Source: Piscinibacter sp. HJYY11 (lineage in GTDB: Bacteria; Pseudomonadota; Gammaproteobacteria; Burkholderiales; Burkholderiaceae_C). From it: 64,000 bases of DNA. The DNA is taken from positions 3,956,746-4,020,745 of the forward strand of contig NZ_JAERQZ010000001.1 in NCBI RefSeq assembly GCF_016735515.1, written 5' to 3'. The notes under the pieces were generated by a model that did no database searches, had not been told where the DNA came from, and saw nothing but the letters and a program-made list of their open reading frames with translations. Shown one piece after another: positions 38,034 through 47,664 of this stretch (position 1 is its first letter; every line of letters begins with the position of its first letter). Position numbers and translations under genes: made by a program.

Positions 38034-39044
38034 ATGAAGACCAAGATTCGCACCCTGCTGGCCACCACCGCGCTGGCCTTTGCTGCTGGGGCCTCGTTCG
38101 CAAAAGACGTGACCATCCTCAACGTCTCGTACGACCCGACCCGCGAGCTCTATCAGGAGTACAACGCCGCCTTCGCCAAGTACTGGAAGGCCAAGACCGG
38201 CGACAACGTGATCGTCAAGCAATCGCACGGCGGCTCGGGCAAGCAGGCCCGCTCGGTCATCGACGGCATCGACTCCGACGTGGTGACGTTGGCGCTTGCT
38301 TACGATATCGACGAGATTGCTGAAAAGGCCAAGCTGCTCGTCCCTGACTGGCAGAAGCGCCTGCAGCACAACAGCTCGCCCTACACCTCGACCTACATCT
38401 TCCTGGTGCGCAAGGGTAACCCGAAGGGCATCAAGGACTGGGGTGACCTGATCAAGCCGGGTGTCTCGGTCATCACCGCCAACCCCAAGACCTCGGGTGG
38501 CGCACGCTGGGGCTACCTCGCCGGCTACGGCTGGGCGCTGCAGCAGCCGGGCGGCAACGAAGCGAAGGCCAAGGAGTACATCACCAAGCTGTTCCAGAAC
38601 GTGCCGGTGCTCGACTCGGGCGCCCGTGGGTCGACGGTGACCTTCGCCGAGCGCGGCCAGGGCGACGTGCTGCTGGCCTGGGAAAACGAGGCCCACCTGT
38701 CGCTGAAGGAATTCGGTGCCGACAAGTTCGACATTGTGTACCCGCCGAGCAGCATCCTGGCCGAGCCACCGGTGGCCGTGGTCGACAAGGTCGTCGACAA
38801 GAAGGGCACCCGTGCCGTGGCCCAGGCCTACCTGGACTACCTGTACACCCCGGAGGGCCAGGAGATCGCCGCCAAGAACTTCTACCGCCCGACCGACCCG
38901 AAGGTCGCTGCCAAGTACGCGAAGCAGTTCCCGGCAGTGAAGCTCTTCACCATCGACAAGCTCTTCGGCGGCTGGGCCAAGGCGCAGAAGACGCACTTTG
39001 CCGATGGCGGCGTGTTCGACCAGATCTACACGAAGAGCAAGTAA
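38034..39044 (+). CDS. sbp: Sulfate/thiosulfate ABC transporter periplasmic binding protein (first copy)
   Basis: Captures sulfate in the periplasm for the CysTWA importer. The product has 336 residues with a signal peptide ending at ASFA. The anion-binding family motifs are [20 protein letters not shown] and [16 protein letters not shown], plus [20 protein letters not shown] near the C-terminus. The start at 38034 follows a 230-base gap carrying a LysR-type site. It is first of a run sbp-sbp-cysT-cysW-cysA, though a hairpin separates it from the second copy. Confidence 0.95.
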   Translation: MKTKIRTLLATTALAFAAGASFAKDVTILNVSYDPTRELYQEYNAAFAKYWKAKTGDNVIVKQSHGGSGKQARSVIDGIDSDVVTLALAYDIDEIAEKAKLLVPDWQKRLQHNSSPYTSTYIFLVRKGNPKGIKDWGDLIKPGVSVITANPKTSGGARWGYLAGYGWALQQPGGNEAKAKEYITKLFQNVPVLDSGARGSTVTFAERGQGDVLLAWENEAHLSLKEFGADKFDIVYPPSSILAEPPVAVVDKVVDKKGTRAVAQAYLDYLYTPEGQEIAAKNFYRPTDPKVAAKYAKQFPAVKLFTIDKLFGGWAKAQKTHFADGGVFDQIYTKSK

Positions 39045-39076
39045 GGCCCCGTTCCGCTGCGACGTTTGGGCTCCAT

Positions 39077-39114
39077 GGCCCGGAAGGCGAAGAGGTCGCT
39101 TTCCGGGCCTTCTT
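39077..39114 (+). terminator. Hairpin after the first sulfate-binding gene
   Basis: A perfect 9-bp stem GGCCCGGAA / TTCCGGGCC (39077-39085, 39101-39109) with an inner GCGA / TCGC pairing, then TTCTTA. Its weak T-rich tail runs into the LysR-type site at 39112, so ending of one transcript and control of the next overlap. Confidence 0.6.
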
Positions 39115-39180
39115 AGTTCGGCAAACGAATAAGCAAACTCGCAACTTGTTGTTTTGCGTCTCAATTTGAAGCCTTAGCAT
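39112..39180 (+). promoter_or_regulatory. Candidate CysB operator and promoter of the second sulfate-binding gene
   Basis: CTTA at 39112-39115 and TAAG at 39130-39133, spaced 14 bases, within TCTTAGTT...TAAGCAA. TAGCAT at 39175-39180 is the -10 candidate, 63 bases from the first element. Same sequence and spacing as upstream of the first copy. Confidence 0.58.
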
Positions 39181-39209
39181 CGGCTTCTTTCATTTGCGAG
39201 CCCTCCGTC

Positions 39210-40238
39210 ATGCGCTTTCCTCATGTTGTGTCCCGGCGTTCGGTCCTGAGTCTGGCGGCCGCATCGGCTGCGTTGTCGGTGGCGCCGAACGTCCGCGCTG
39301 CTGGTCCGACCCTGCTCAACGTGAGCTACGACGTGGCACGTGAGCTGTACAAGGAGATCAATCCGGCCTTCATCAAGCACTGGAAAGCCCAGACGGGCGA
39401 AGACGTGTCGGTCAACCAGTCGCATGGCGGCTCGAGCAAGCAAGCTCGCTCGGTGATCGACGGGCTGGAGGCCGACGTCGTCACGATGAACCAGTCGAGC
39501 GACATCGACGCGATCGCAAGCAGGGGCAAGCTGATTCCCGCTGACTGGGCCAAGCGCCTGCCCGACAACAGCGCGCCCACGACGTCGACCACCGTGATCC
39601 TGGTCCGCAAGGGCAACCCGAAGGGCATCAAGGACTGGGCCGACCTCGCCAAGCCCGGCGTGAGCGTCGTCATCCCCAACCCCAAGATCACCGGCAACGG
39701 CCGCTACACCTACGTGGCCGCCTGGGGCGCGCTCGTGAAGGGCGGCGCGACGCCTGCGCAGGCCCGCGAGACGGTGCAGAAGATCTTCGGCAACGTGCCG
39801 GTGTTCGACGGCGGCGGCCGTGCTGCCACTACCACCTTCGCCCAGCGCAACATCGGCGATGCGCTGTGCACCTTCGAGAGCGAGATCAACCTGATCAAGC
39901 AGGAGTTCGGCGACAACTTCGACGTGGTCTACGCGAAGTGGAGCATCCTGGCCGAGAACCCGGTGTCGGTGATCGACAAGGTGGTCGACAAGAAAGGCAC
40001 GCGCAAGCAGGCCGAGGCCTACCTCAAGTTCCTGTGGAGCGACGAGGCGCAGGAGATCGCGGCCAAGCACCAGATCCGCCCGCGCTCGGCCAAGATCCTG
40101 GCCAAGTACGCGAAGGACTTCCCCAAGATCAACACCTTCACCATCGACGAAGCCTTCGGCGGTTGGACGAAGGCACAGAAGGATCACTTCGACGACGGCG
40201 CCATCTACGACCAGATCCTCGCGGCCATCAAGAAATAA
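39210..40238 (+). CDS. Sulfate/thiosulfate ABC transporter periplasmic binding protein (second copy)
   Basis: The 342-residue product is a paralogue of the protein upstream, sharing [40 protein letters not shown] and [20 protein letters not shown], but many loops differ. Its signal peptide begins MRFPHVVSRRSVLSLAAASA, with a twin arginine that may direct it to the Tat pathway, unlike the first copy. It lies 24 bases before cysT, so it is the likely partner of the permease. Whether it prefers sulfate or thiosulfate cannot be decided from sequence. Confidence 0.94.
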   Translation: MRFPHVVSRRSVLSLAAASAALSVAPNVRAAGPTLLNVSYDVARELYKEINPAFIKHWKAQTGEDVSVNQSHGGSSKQARSVIDGLEADVVTMNQSSDIDAIASRGKLIPADWAKRLPDNSAPTTSTTVILVRKGNPKGIKDWADLAKPGVSVVIPNPKITGNGRYTYVAAWGALVKGGATPAQARETVQKIFGNVPVFDGGGRAATTTFAQRNIGDALCTFESEINLIKQEFGDNFDVVYAKWSILAENPVSVIDKVVDKKGTRKQAEAYLKFLWSDEAQEIAAKHQIRPRSAKILAKYAKDFPKINTFTIDEAFGGWTKAQKDHFDDGAIYDQILAAIKK

Positions 40239-40262
40239 CGAGCGGCGCAGACCGCAGGCTCC

Positions 40263-41096
40263 ATGATTCTTTCGCGCACTCTGCTGCGGCGGCACTCCGT
40301 GCTGCCCGGCTTCGATCTTGCTCTCGGCTTCACGGTGCTCTACCTGAGCTTCATCGTGCTGATCCCGTTGGCGGCGGCGTTTCTCAAGACCTTCACGATG
40401 ACGTGGCCCGCCTTCTGGGACGCGGTGGCCACGCCGCGGGTGATGGCCTCGTACCGGCTGACCTTCGGTGCCTCCTTCGCCGCAGCGCTGCTCAACGCGG
40501 CCTTCGGGCTCATCGTGGCCTGGGTGCTCGTGCGCTACGAGTTCCCGTTCAAGCGCATCGTCGACGCGCTGGTGGACCTGCCCTTCGCCCTGCCCACCGC
40601 CGTGGCCGGCATCGCGCTCACGGCGCTCTATTCGGGCAACGGCTGGATCGGCCAGCACCTGCCGTTCAAGGTGAGCTTCACGCCGCTGGGCGTGTTCGTC
40701 GCGCTCACCTTCATCGGCCTGCCCTTCGTCGTGCGCACGCTGCAGCCGGTGCTGGAAGACATGCACAAGGAACTGGAAGAGGCCGCCGCCACGCTCGGGG
40801 CCTCGCGCTGGCAGACCTTCCGCCACGTGATCTTCCCGATCGTCTCGCCGGCGCTGCTGACCGGCTTTGCGCTCGCCTTCGCGCGTGCGCTCGGCGAGTA
40901 CGGCTCGGTGATCTTCATCGCCGGCAACATGCCGATGGTCTCGGAGATCACGCCCTTGCTCATCATCACCAAGCTCGAGCAGTACGACTACACCGGCGCG
41001 ACCGCGATCGCGGTGGTGATGCTGGTGGCCGCGTTCATCATGCTGCTCACGATCAACCTGCTGCAGGCCTGGGCGCGAAAGCGCCAGGGGCGATGA
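40263..41096 (+). CDS. cysT: Sulfate/thiosulfate ABC transporter permease CysT
   Basis: One of the two membrane subunits of the sulfate importer. The product has 277 residues with six hydrophobic segments; the coupling-loop motif [20 protein letters not shown] and the following [20 protein letters not shown] are typical CysT. It starts 24 bases after the second binding-protein gene and ends 1 base before cysW. Confidence 0.96.
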   Translation: MILSRTLLRRHSVLPGFDLALGFTVLYLSFIVLIPLAAAFLKTFTMTWPAFWDAVATPRVMASYRLTFGASFAAALLNAAFGLIVAWVLVRYEFPFKRIVDALVDLPFALPTAVAGIALTALYSGNGWIGQHLPFKVSFTPLGVFVALTFIGLPFVVRTLQPVLEDMHKELEEAAATLGASRWQTFRHVIFPIVSPALLTGFALAFARALGEYGSVIFIAGNMPMVSEITPLLIITKLEQYDYTGATAIAVVMLVAAFIMLLTINLLQAWARKRQGR

Positions 41097-41097
41097 C

Positions 41098-42000
41098 ATG
41101 AGCGCCGTGCCCCTGAACACCCCTGTGCCGCGAGCCGGCGTGCCCGTGCGCCAGACGCACTCGGCCACGGCCGAGCCGGCGTGGCTGCGCCGCACGCTGA
41201 TCGCGGTGGCGCTGATCTTCCTCACGCTCTTCCTCTTCGTGCCGCTGGTGTCGGTGTTCTTCGAAGCCTTCAAGAAAGGCTGGGAGACCTACCTCGCCGC
41301 GATCCTCGAGCCCGATGCGCGCTCGGCGGTGTGGCTCACGCTCGTGGCCGCTGCCATCTCGGTGCCGCTGAACCTGGTGTTCGGCCTCGCCGCCTCGTGG
41401 GCGATCGCGAAGTTCGACTTCCGCGGCAAGAACCTGCTGCTCACGCTGATCGACCTCCCGTTCTCGGTGTCGCCGGTGATCTCGGGCCTGATCTTCGTGC
41501 TGATCTTCGGCCTGCAGGGCTGGTTCGGGCCATGGCTGCGCGAGCATGACCTCAAGGTGATCTTTGCGTTGCCGGGCATCGTGCTCGCCACGGTCTTCAT
41601 CACCTTCCCGTTCGTCGCACGCGAGCTGATTCCCTTGATGCAGGCGCAGGGCGTCGAGCAGGAGGAGGCGGCCCGCGTGCTCGGCGCCTCGGGCTGGCAG
41701 ATCTTCTGGCGCGTGACGCTGCCCAACGTGAAATGGGCGCTGCTCTACGGCGTGATCCTGTGCAACGCGCGGGCGATGGGTGAGTTCGGCGCGGTGAGCG
41801 TGGTGTCGGGCCACATCCGGGGGCAGACGAACACCATGCCGCTGCACATCGAAATCCTCTACAACGAATACCAGTTTGCGGCGGCGTTTGCCGTGGCCTC
41901 GCTGCTGGCCGGGCTGGCCCTGGTGACCCTGGTGCTGAAGTACCTGGTCGAGCAGCGCGTGAAGGCGCAGAAGCGCGAAGCCGAAGGCCGAAGCGAATGA
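41098..42000 (+). CDS. cysW: Sulfate/thiosulfate ABC transporter permease CysW
   Basis: Second membrane subunit of the importer. The product has 300 residues. About 40 N-terminal residues ([20 protein letters not shown]...) precede the first membrane segment, longer than in many homologues. The EAA loop is [20 protein letters not shown], and [20 protein letters not shown] is a CysW hallmark. It begins 1 base after the cysT stop, implying coupled translation. Confidence 0.96.
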   Translation: MSAVPLNTPVPRAGVPVRQTHSATAEPAWLRRTLIAVALIFLTLFLFVPLVSVFFEAFKKGWETYLAAILEPDARSAVWLTLVAAAISVPLNLVFGLAASWAIAKFDFRGKNLLLTLIDLPFSVSPVISGLIFVLIFGLQGWFGPWLREHDLKVIFALPGIVLATVFITFPFVARELIPLMQAQGVEQEEAARVLGASGWQIFWRVTLPNVKWALLYGVILCNARAMGEFGAVSVVSGHIRGQTNTMPLHIEILYNEYQFAAAFAVASLLAGLALVTLVLKYLVEQRVKAQKREAEGRSE

Positions 42001-42010
42001 AGGACATGAC

Positions 42011-43087
42011 ATGAGCATTGAGATCCGCAACCTCAACAAGGCTTTCGGCAAGACCGTCGTCTGCGACAACATCAACCTCGACATCCCGTCGGGCGAACTC
42101 GTCGCACTGCTCGGCCCGTCGGGCTCGGGCAAGACCTCGCTGCTGCGGATCATCGCGGGGCTGGAGCGGCCGGACTCGGGCTCGGTGCTCTTCCATGGTG
42201 AAGACGCGACCTACGACGACGTGCGCGACCGCCACGTCGGCTTCGTGTTCCAGCACTACGCGCTCTTCGGCCACATGAGCATCTTCGAGAACGTGGCCTT
42301 CGGCCTGCGCGTGCGCCCCAAGGCCACGCGTCCGAGCGAAGCCAAGATCAAGGAGAAGGTGATGGAGCTGCTCAAGCTCGTGCAGCTCGACTGGCTGGCC
42401 GACCGATACCCGCACCAGCTCTCGGGCGGCCAGCGCCAGCGCATCGCGCTCGCACGTGCGCTCGCGGTCGAGCCCAAGGTGCTGCTGCTCGACGAGCCCT
42501 TCGGCGCGCTCGATGCCAAGGTCCGCAAGGAGCTGCGCCGTTGGCTGCGCCGTCTGCACGACGAGATGCACGTGACCAGCGTCTTCGTCACGCACGACCA
42601 GGACGAGGCGATGGAAGTCGCCGACCGCGTGGTGGTGATGAACCTCGGCAAGATCGAGCAGGACGGCTCGCCCGACGAGGTCTACGACCGCCCGGCCACG
42701 CCCTTCGTGCTGCAGTTCCTCGGCGACGTGAACCTCTTCCACGGCCGCTTCGGTCATGCGCCGGGGGGCAACGTCGATGCCAACGACGTGAGCTACGTGC
42801 GCCCGCACGAACTCGAGATCGTGGCCACGCCGTCCGAGGGCACGCTGGCGGTGACGCTCTCGCAGGCACTCACCGTCGGCCCGCAGACGCGCATCGAGTT
42901 CAAGCGTCTGGACGACGGCAGCTACGTCGACGTGGAAATGGCACGCGCCGACTACAGCGCCCTGCGCGAGAAGCTCGGCCTGGGCCCGGGCAGTCAGGTG
43001 TTCCTGAAGCCGCGCCGCGTGACGCGATTCCTCGCGGGCGGCCAGGGGCCGCAGACCGAGCAGGTCGACCCGGCCGCCATGATCTGA
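42011..43087 (+). CDS. cysA: Sulfate/thiosulfate ABC transporter ATP-binding protein CysA
   Basis: ATPase that powers the CysTW channel. The product has 358 residues. Walker A is [10 protein letters not shown], the signature is [15 protein letters not shown], Walker B is [20 protein letters not shown], and the H-loop histidine is in [15 protein letters not shown]. The C-terminal TOBE-like domain begins near residue 240. It ends the operon; a CysB-family gene runs convergent 22 bases away. Confidence 0.97.
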   Translation: MSIEIRNLNKAFGKTVVCDNINLDIPSGELVALLGPSGSGKTSLLRIIAGLERPDSGSVLFHGEDATYDDVRDRHVGFVFQHYALFGHMSIFENVAFGLRVRPKATRPSEAKIKEKVMELLKLVQLDWLADRYPHQLSGGQRQRIALARALAVEPKVLLLDEPFGALDAKVRKELRRWLRRLHDEMHVTSVFVTHDQDEAMEVADRVVVMNLGKIEQDGSPDEVYDRPATPFVLQFLGDVNLFHGRFGHAPGGNVDANDVSYVRPHELEIVATPSEGTLAVTLSQALTVGPQTRIEFKRLDDGSYVDVEMARADYSALREKLGLGPGSQVFLKPRRVTRFLAGGQGPQTEQVDPAAMI

Positions 43088-43109
43088 GGCTTGGCGCCGG
43101 GAAGGCGCC

Positions 43110-44045
43110 TCACTCGCTCGCGAGTTCGCCCCGCATTGCCGCTTCGACCACATCAGGCTTGAGCGGCGAGGCGAAGGTCTCGATGAAGTCGTAGACGAAG
43201 GTGCGCAGGAAGCTGCCGCGCCGCACGGCGAGCTTGGTCAGGTTGACGGCGAAGAGATCGCGGGCGTCGATCGCGCGCAGGTTGCGATCGCGGTCTTCGT
43301 CGAAGGCGATCGAGGCCACGATGCCGACACCCAAGCCGAGCTCGACGTAGGTCTTGATCACGTCGGCGTCCATCGCGGTCAGCACGAGGTCGAACTCCAG
43401 GCCGGCGGCCTGGAAGGCTTCGTCGATGTGCATGCGGCCGGTGTAGCCGGTGCCGTAGGTGATGACCGGGAATTGCGCCAGCCGCTGGAGCGTCAGCGGT
43501 CCGCCTTCCAGCAGTGGATGGCCCGGCGGCACGATGACGCTGTGGGTCCAGCGGTAGCAGGGCAGCGTGACCAGCGCGTCGTACTGCGCCAGCGCCTCGG
43601 TGGCGATGCCGATGTCGGCCTCGCCCGAAATGAGCATCTCGGCCACCTGCTTGGGAGAACCCTGGTGCAGGTTGAGCGTGACCTGCGGGTAACGCTGGCG
43701 GAAATCACGCACCGCGCTCGGCAAGGCGTAACGCGCCTGCGAATGCGTGGCCGCGATCGACAGGCGGCCGTGCACGGCCTGGGTGAACTCTTCGCCGGCG
43801 CGCTTGAGATTCTCGGCATCGTTCAGCATGCGCTCGACGATCGGGGCGACCACTTCGCCCACCGCAGTAAGCGAGGTGAGGCGCTTGCCGGCGCGCACGA
43901 AGAGGTCGACGCCCAGCTCCTCTTCCAGTTCACGGATCTGGCGGCTCACGCCCGGCTGGGACGTGTGCAGCACCTTGGACACCTCGGTGAGATTGAAGCC
44001 GCAGCGAACGGCCTCTCGCACGGAGCGAAGCTGCTGGAAATTCAT
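43110..44045 (-). CDS. cysB: LysR-family regulator, CysB/Cbl type
   Basis: Transcriptional regulator of sulfur assimilation. The product has 311 residues. The N-terminal helix-turn-helix is FNLTEVSKVLHTSQPGVSRQ, followed by IRELEEELGVDLFVRAGKRL, typical of CysB and Cbl. The C-terminal domain binds an effector such as N-acetylserine or APS in relatives. It is convergent with cysA, and a CTTA-N13-TAAG site lies upstream of it, suggesting autoregulation. Whether it is CysB proper or a Cbl-like paralogue cannot be settled here; the adjacent sulfate operon favours CysB. Confidence 0.9.
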   Translation of the reverse strand: MNFQQLRSVREAVRCGFNLTEVSKVLHTSQPGVSRQIRELEEELGVDLFVRAGKRLTSLTAVGEVVAPIVERMLNDAENLKRAGEEFTQAVHGRLSIAATHSQARYALPSAVRDFRQRYPQVTLNLHQGSPKQVAEMLISGEADIGIATEALAQYDALVTLPCYRWTHSVIVPPGHPLLEGGPLTLQRLAQFPVITYGTGYTGRMHIDEAFQAAGLEFDLVLTAMDADVIKTYVELGLGVGIVASIAFDEDRDRNLRAIDARDLFAVNLTKLAVRRGSFLRTFVYDFIETFASPLKPDVVEAAMRGELASE

Positions 44046-44122
44046 GTAGGTATGCGGGAAACGGGAGTGGACGGCAGTATGGTCAGCAGGCGGTATTTGC
44101 GGAACAACTTAAAACTGCTTTT

Positions 44123-44143
44123 CTTATCCGGAAAAAGATTAAG
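44123..44143 (-). promoter_or_regulatory. Candidate operator upstream of the CysB-type regulator
   Basis: CTTA and TAAG are spaced 13 bases within TTCTTATCCGGAAAAAGATT-type sequence, similar to the sites upstream of both sulfate-binding genes. An outer CTTAA at 44108-44112 pairs with TTAAG at 44139-44143. It lies 78-98 bases before the regulator start, so it could mediate autoregulation. Confidence 0.45.
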
Positions 44144-44219
44144 GGCCGCTTGGCCGGAACCTCTTTCCACGCCGCGGGTCTGCGCCCAGGCCCCCATCGC
44201 TGCCCCTGGGTGAGGGGCA

Positions 44220-44225
44220 TACAAT
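44220..44225 (+). promoter_or_regulatory. -10 box of yajC-secDF
   Basis: TACAAT at 44220-44225, 63 bases before the yajC start. The matching -35 is weak (TCGCTG with 17-base spacing), so confidence is moderate. Confidence 0.5.
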
Positions 44226-44287
44226 TCCAAGCTTTCACTTCGGCGGGCGCCATCCAGCGCGCTTTCAGCCCCAACGAGGATCCACAC

Positions 44288-44617
44288 GTGTTCATTTCCG
44301 AAGCCTTCGCACAAGCGGCCCCGGCGGCCGGCGCCTCCGATCCGCTGGGTGGCCTGACGGGCATGCTGCCCATCATCCTGATGTTCGTGGTGCTGTACTT
44401 CGTGATGATCCGCCCCCAGATGAAGCGGCAGAAGGAACACAAGGCCATGATCGACGCCATCGCCAAGGGCGACGAGGTGGTGGTCGCCGGTGGCGTGCTC
44501 GGCCGTGTGACCAAGCTCGGCGACAGCTTCCTGCATGTGGAAGTGGCCAACAACGTCGAGATCCAGGTGCAGCGCGGCGCGGTGGTGCAGGTGCTGCCCA
44601 AGGGCACCTTCAAATAA
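44288..44617 (+). CDS. yajC: Preprotein translocase accessory subunit YajC
   Basis: YajC associates with SecDF in the inner membrane. The GTG start at 44288, 7 bases after GAGGA, gives 109 residues. A hydrophobic segment MLPIILMFVVLYFVMIRPQM is followed by the cytoplasmic motif QKEHKAMIDAIAKGDEVVVAGG. The 48-base gap to secD contains a short GCCGGC pairing but no terminator. Confidence 0.95.
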   Translation: MFISEAFAQAAPAAGASDPLGGLTGMLPIILMFVVLYFVMIRPQMKRQKEHKAMIDAIAKGDEVVVAGGVLGRVTKLGDSFLHVEVANNVEIQVQRGAVVQVLPKGTFK

Positions 44618-44665
44618 GACACACACAGACAAGCCGGCGCGAGCCGGCCTCGTGAAAGACACGAC

Positions 44666-46543
44666 ATGAACCGCTATCCGTGGTGGAAATACGCGATCCT
44701 TGCGGTCGCCTTGCTGGTCGGGCTGATCTACACGCTGCCCAACTTCTTCGGCGAGGCGCCGGCGGTTCAGGTCAGCAGTGGCAAGGCCACGCTCAAGCTC
44801 GACAGCGCGACCGCCCAGCGGGTCGAGCAGATCCTCAAGGCGGCGAACCTGCAGCCCGACTTCGTCGTCTTTGAAGGCAACAGCGTCAAGGCGCGCTTCT
44901 CCGACGGTGATGCCCAGCTCAAGGCCAAGGACGCCTTGGCCAGGGCGCTCAACCCCGACCCGACCGACCCGAGCTACATCGTCGCGCTCAACCTCCTCTC
45001 GCGGTCGCCCAAGTGGCTGACCTCGATGCGCGCCCTGCCCATGTACCTGGGCCTGGACCTGCGCGGCGGGGTGCACTTCCTGATGCAGGTCGACATGAAG
45101 GCCGCGCTCACGAAGAAGATGGAAGGCACGGCCACCGACATCCGCTCGCAGCTGCGTGACAAGAACCTGCGCTATGCCGGCATCAGCCGCGACGGCAACA
45201 CGGTGGAGATCCGCTTCCGTGACCGCGAGACGCTGAAGGTCGGGGCCGACCTGCTCTCGCAGATGACCGACCTGCAGTGGACGCAGGTGCCCGACGGCAC
45301 CGACATCAAGCTCATCGGCACGTTGAAACCCGAGGCCGCGCGTGCGGTGCAGGACGCCGCGCTCAAGCAGAACATCACCACCCTGCACAACCGGGTGAAC
45401 GAGCTCGGCGTGGCTGAGCCGGTGATCCAGCAGCAGGGCGCCGACCGCGTCGTGATCCAGCTGCCCGGCGTGCAGGACACCGCCAAGGCCAAGGACATCA
45501 TCGGCCGCACGGCCAACCTCGAATTCCGCCTGGTCGACATGTCGGCCGAGGCGCGAGCTGCTACCGAAGGCACGGGCCCGGTGCCCTTCGGCCGCGAACG
45601 CTTCACCGTCGGCCGTGGGGCGCCCGTCGTCACCTACAAGGAAGCGGTCGCCACCGGCGAGATGCTGACCAACGCGCAGCCGCGGCCCGACCAGAACAAC
45701 CAGCCGGCGGTGTCGGTGAGCCTCGACGCCAAGGGCGGCCGCCTGATGCGTGAGATGACGCGCAACAACGTCGGCAACTACATGGCCGCCATCCTGTTTG
45801 AGAAGAACAAGGGCGAGGTGCTGACGGTCGCGCGCATCCAGAGCGAGTTCGGCAACGACTTCCAGATCACCGGCATGGGCACGACCGAGGCCGCCAACGA
45901 CCTGAGCCTGCTGCTGCGCGCCGGATCGCTGGCCGCGCCGATGGAGATCATCGAAGAGAGCACCATCGGCCCGACGCTCGGCGCCGACAACATCGCCAAG
46001 GGTTTCAACAGCGTGATCTACGGCTTTGCGGCGATCGCGGCGTTCATGTGCCTGTACTACCTCTTGTTCGGCCTGTTCTCCACGCTTGCGCTCGGGTTCA
46101 ACCTGCTGCTGCTGGTGGCCGTGCTGTCGATGCTGCAGGCCACGCTCACGCTGCCCGGTATCGCGGCCATCGCGCTCACGCTCGGCATGGCCATCGACGC
46201 CAACGTGCTGATCAACGAGCGGGTGCGCGAAGAGTTGCGGGCCGGCGCTTCGCCGCAGGCGGCGATCAACGCTGGATACGAGCGTGCGTTCGCCACCATC
46301 CTCGACTCCAACGTCACCACGCTGATCGCCGGCATCGCGCTTTTCGCCTTCGGCTCGGGCCCGATCAAGGGCTTCGCCGTGGTGCACTGCCTGGGCATCC
46401 TGACCTCGATGTTCTCGGCCGTCGTGTTCTCTCGCGGCCTGGTGAACCTCTGGTACGGCCGCCAGAAGAAGCTCAAGAGCGTGTCGATCGGGCAGGTGTG
46501 GAAGCCCAAGGCCGTGCCGGCCGAGACGCCGGCCAATCCGTGA
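44666..46543 (+). CDS. secD: Protein translocase subunit SecD
   Basis: SecD uses the proton-motive force to pull proteins through the Sec channel. The product has 625 residues: one N-terminal membrane segment (~9-26), a large periplasmic P1 domain beginning LGLDLRGGVHFLMQVDM, and a C-terminal bundle with TLPGIAAIALTLGMAIDANV and INERVREELRAG, the proton-pathway region. It is followed after 44 bases by secF. Confidence 0.97.
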   Translation: MNRYPWWKYAILAVALLVGLIYTLPNFFGEAPAVQVSSGKATLKLDSATAQRVEQILKAANLQPDFVVFEGNSVKARFSDGDAQLKAKDALARALNPDPTDPSYIVALNLLSRSPKWLTSMRALPMYLGLDLRGGVHFLMQVDMKAALTKKMEGTATDIRSQLRDKNLRYAGISRDGNTVEIRFRDRETLKVGADLLSQMTDLQWTQVPDGTDIKLIGTLKPEAARAVQDAALKQNITTLHNRVNELGVAEPVIQQQGADRVVIQLPGVQDTAKAKDIIGRTANLEFRLVDMSAEARAATEGTGPVPFGRERFTVGRGAPVVTYKEAVATGEMLTNAQPRPDQNNQPAVSVSLDAKGGRLMREMTRNNVGNYMAAILFEKNKGEVLTVARIQSEFGNDFQITGMGTTEAANDLSLLLRAGSLAAPMEIIEESTIGPTLGADNIAKGFNSVIYGFAAIAAFMCLYYLLFGLFSTLALGFNLLLLVAVLSMLQATLTLPGIAAIALTLGMAIDANVLINERVREELRAGASPQAAINAGYERAFATILDSNVTTLIAGIALFAFGSGPIKGFAVVHCLGILTSMFSAVVFSRGLVNLWYGRQKKLKSVSIGQVWKPKAVPAETPANP

Positions 46544-46587
46544 GCCCGCTCGTCAGAGCGCAACAAGAACACAACCGGACCTGAGCA

Positions 46588-47622
46588 ATGGAGTTCTTCC
46601 GCATCCACCGCGACATCCCGTTCATGCGGCATGCGCTGGTGTTCAACATCATCTCGGCCGCGACCTTCCTGCTGGCCGTGTTCTTCCTGGTCACGCGCGG
46701 CCTGCACCTGTCGATCGAGTTCACCGGCGGCACCGCGATTGAGGCGCACTACAAGCAGGCCGCTGACATCGCTAAGGTGCGCCACACCGTCGAGGCGATG
46801 AACGTCGGCGAAGTGCAGGTGCAGAACTTCGGCGACACCCACAACGTGCTGATCCGTCTGCCGGTGCGTGGCGACGGCAAGGTCGGCGACGTGGTCGAGA
46901 AGGTGTTCGCCGAGCTGTGCAAGGCCGAGTCGGGCACCGTGTCGCGCCGGGCCGTCACGACGGACAAGGGCGAGGTGATCGACAAGCCGGTCTGCGACGC
47001 CAACGGCGCCGAGCCGGTGGTGCTGGCCCGCAGCGAGTTCGTCGGCCCGCAGGTCGGGCGTGAGTTGGCTGAAGACGGCGCGAAGGCGCTGGCCTTCGTG
47101 GTCATCGGCATCATGATTTACCTGGCGTTTCGCTTCGAGTGGAAGTTCTCGGTGGCGGCGATCCTGGCGAACCTGCACGACGTGGTGATCATCCTGGGCT
47201 TCTTCGCCTTCTTCCAGTGGGAATTTTCGCTCTCGGTGTTGGCGGCGGTGCTGGCCGTCCTGGGTTATTCGGTGAACGAATCGGTGGTGATCTTCGACCG
47301 AATCCGTGAAGCGTTCCGCAAGTACCGCAAGATGAACACGCACGAGGTGATCGACCATGCGATCACCAGCACGATGAGCCGCACCATCATCACCCACGGC
47401 AGCACGCAGATGATGGTGCTGTCGATGCTGATTTTTGGTGGTCCGACGCTGCACTACTTCGCCATTGCGCTCACGATCGGCATCTGTTTCGGGATCTATT
47501 CCTCGGTGTTCGTGGCCGCCGCCATCGCGATGTGGCTGGGTGTGAAGCGCGAGGATCTGGTGAAGTCCGGCCCCTCGAAGGACGTCGATCCGAACGACCC
47601 CAACGCCGGGGCGGTGGTGTAG
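46588..47622 (+). CDS. secF: Protein translocase subunit SecF
   Basis: Partner of SecD. The product has 344 residues, somewhat longer than the ~320 of E. coli. The first membrane segment follows FRIHRDIPFMRHALVFNIIS; the periplasmic FTGGTAIEAHYKQAADI motif is clear, and the proton-pathway block is YSVNESVVIFDRIREAFRKY. The extra length lies partly in a polar insert with one cysteine near residues 118-145 and partly in an acidic C-terminus. Confidence 0.96.
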   Translation: MEFFRIHRDIPFMRHALVFNIISAATFLLAVFFLVTRGLHLSIEFTGGTAIEAHYKQAADIAKVRHTVEAMNVGEVQVQNFGDTHNVLIRLPVRGDGKVGDVVEKVFAELCKAESGTVSRRAVTTDKGEVIDKPVCDANGAEPVVLARSEFVGPQVGRELAEDGAKALAFVVIGIMIYLAFRFEWKFSVAAILANLHDVVIILGFFAFFQWEFSLSVLAAVLAVLGYSVNESVVIFDRIREAFRKYRKMNTHEVIDHAITSTMSRTIITHGSTQMMVLSMLIFGGPTLHYFAIALTIGICFGIYSSVFVAAAIAMWLGVKREDLVKSGPSKDVDPNDPNAGAVV

Positions 47623-47664
47623 AGTAGGGCCATCCCTTACCGAGACATTTCGACCAACCGTCAC

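Noticed and set aside
38034..40238. Tandem sulfate-binding genes as a recent duplication or recombination repeat
   Set aside because: Shared protein motifs are interrupted by many differences and the signal peptides differ; the DNA has no long identical stretch, so the copies are old paralogues.
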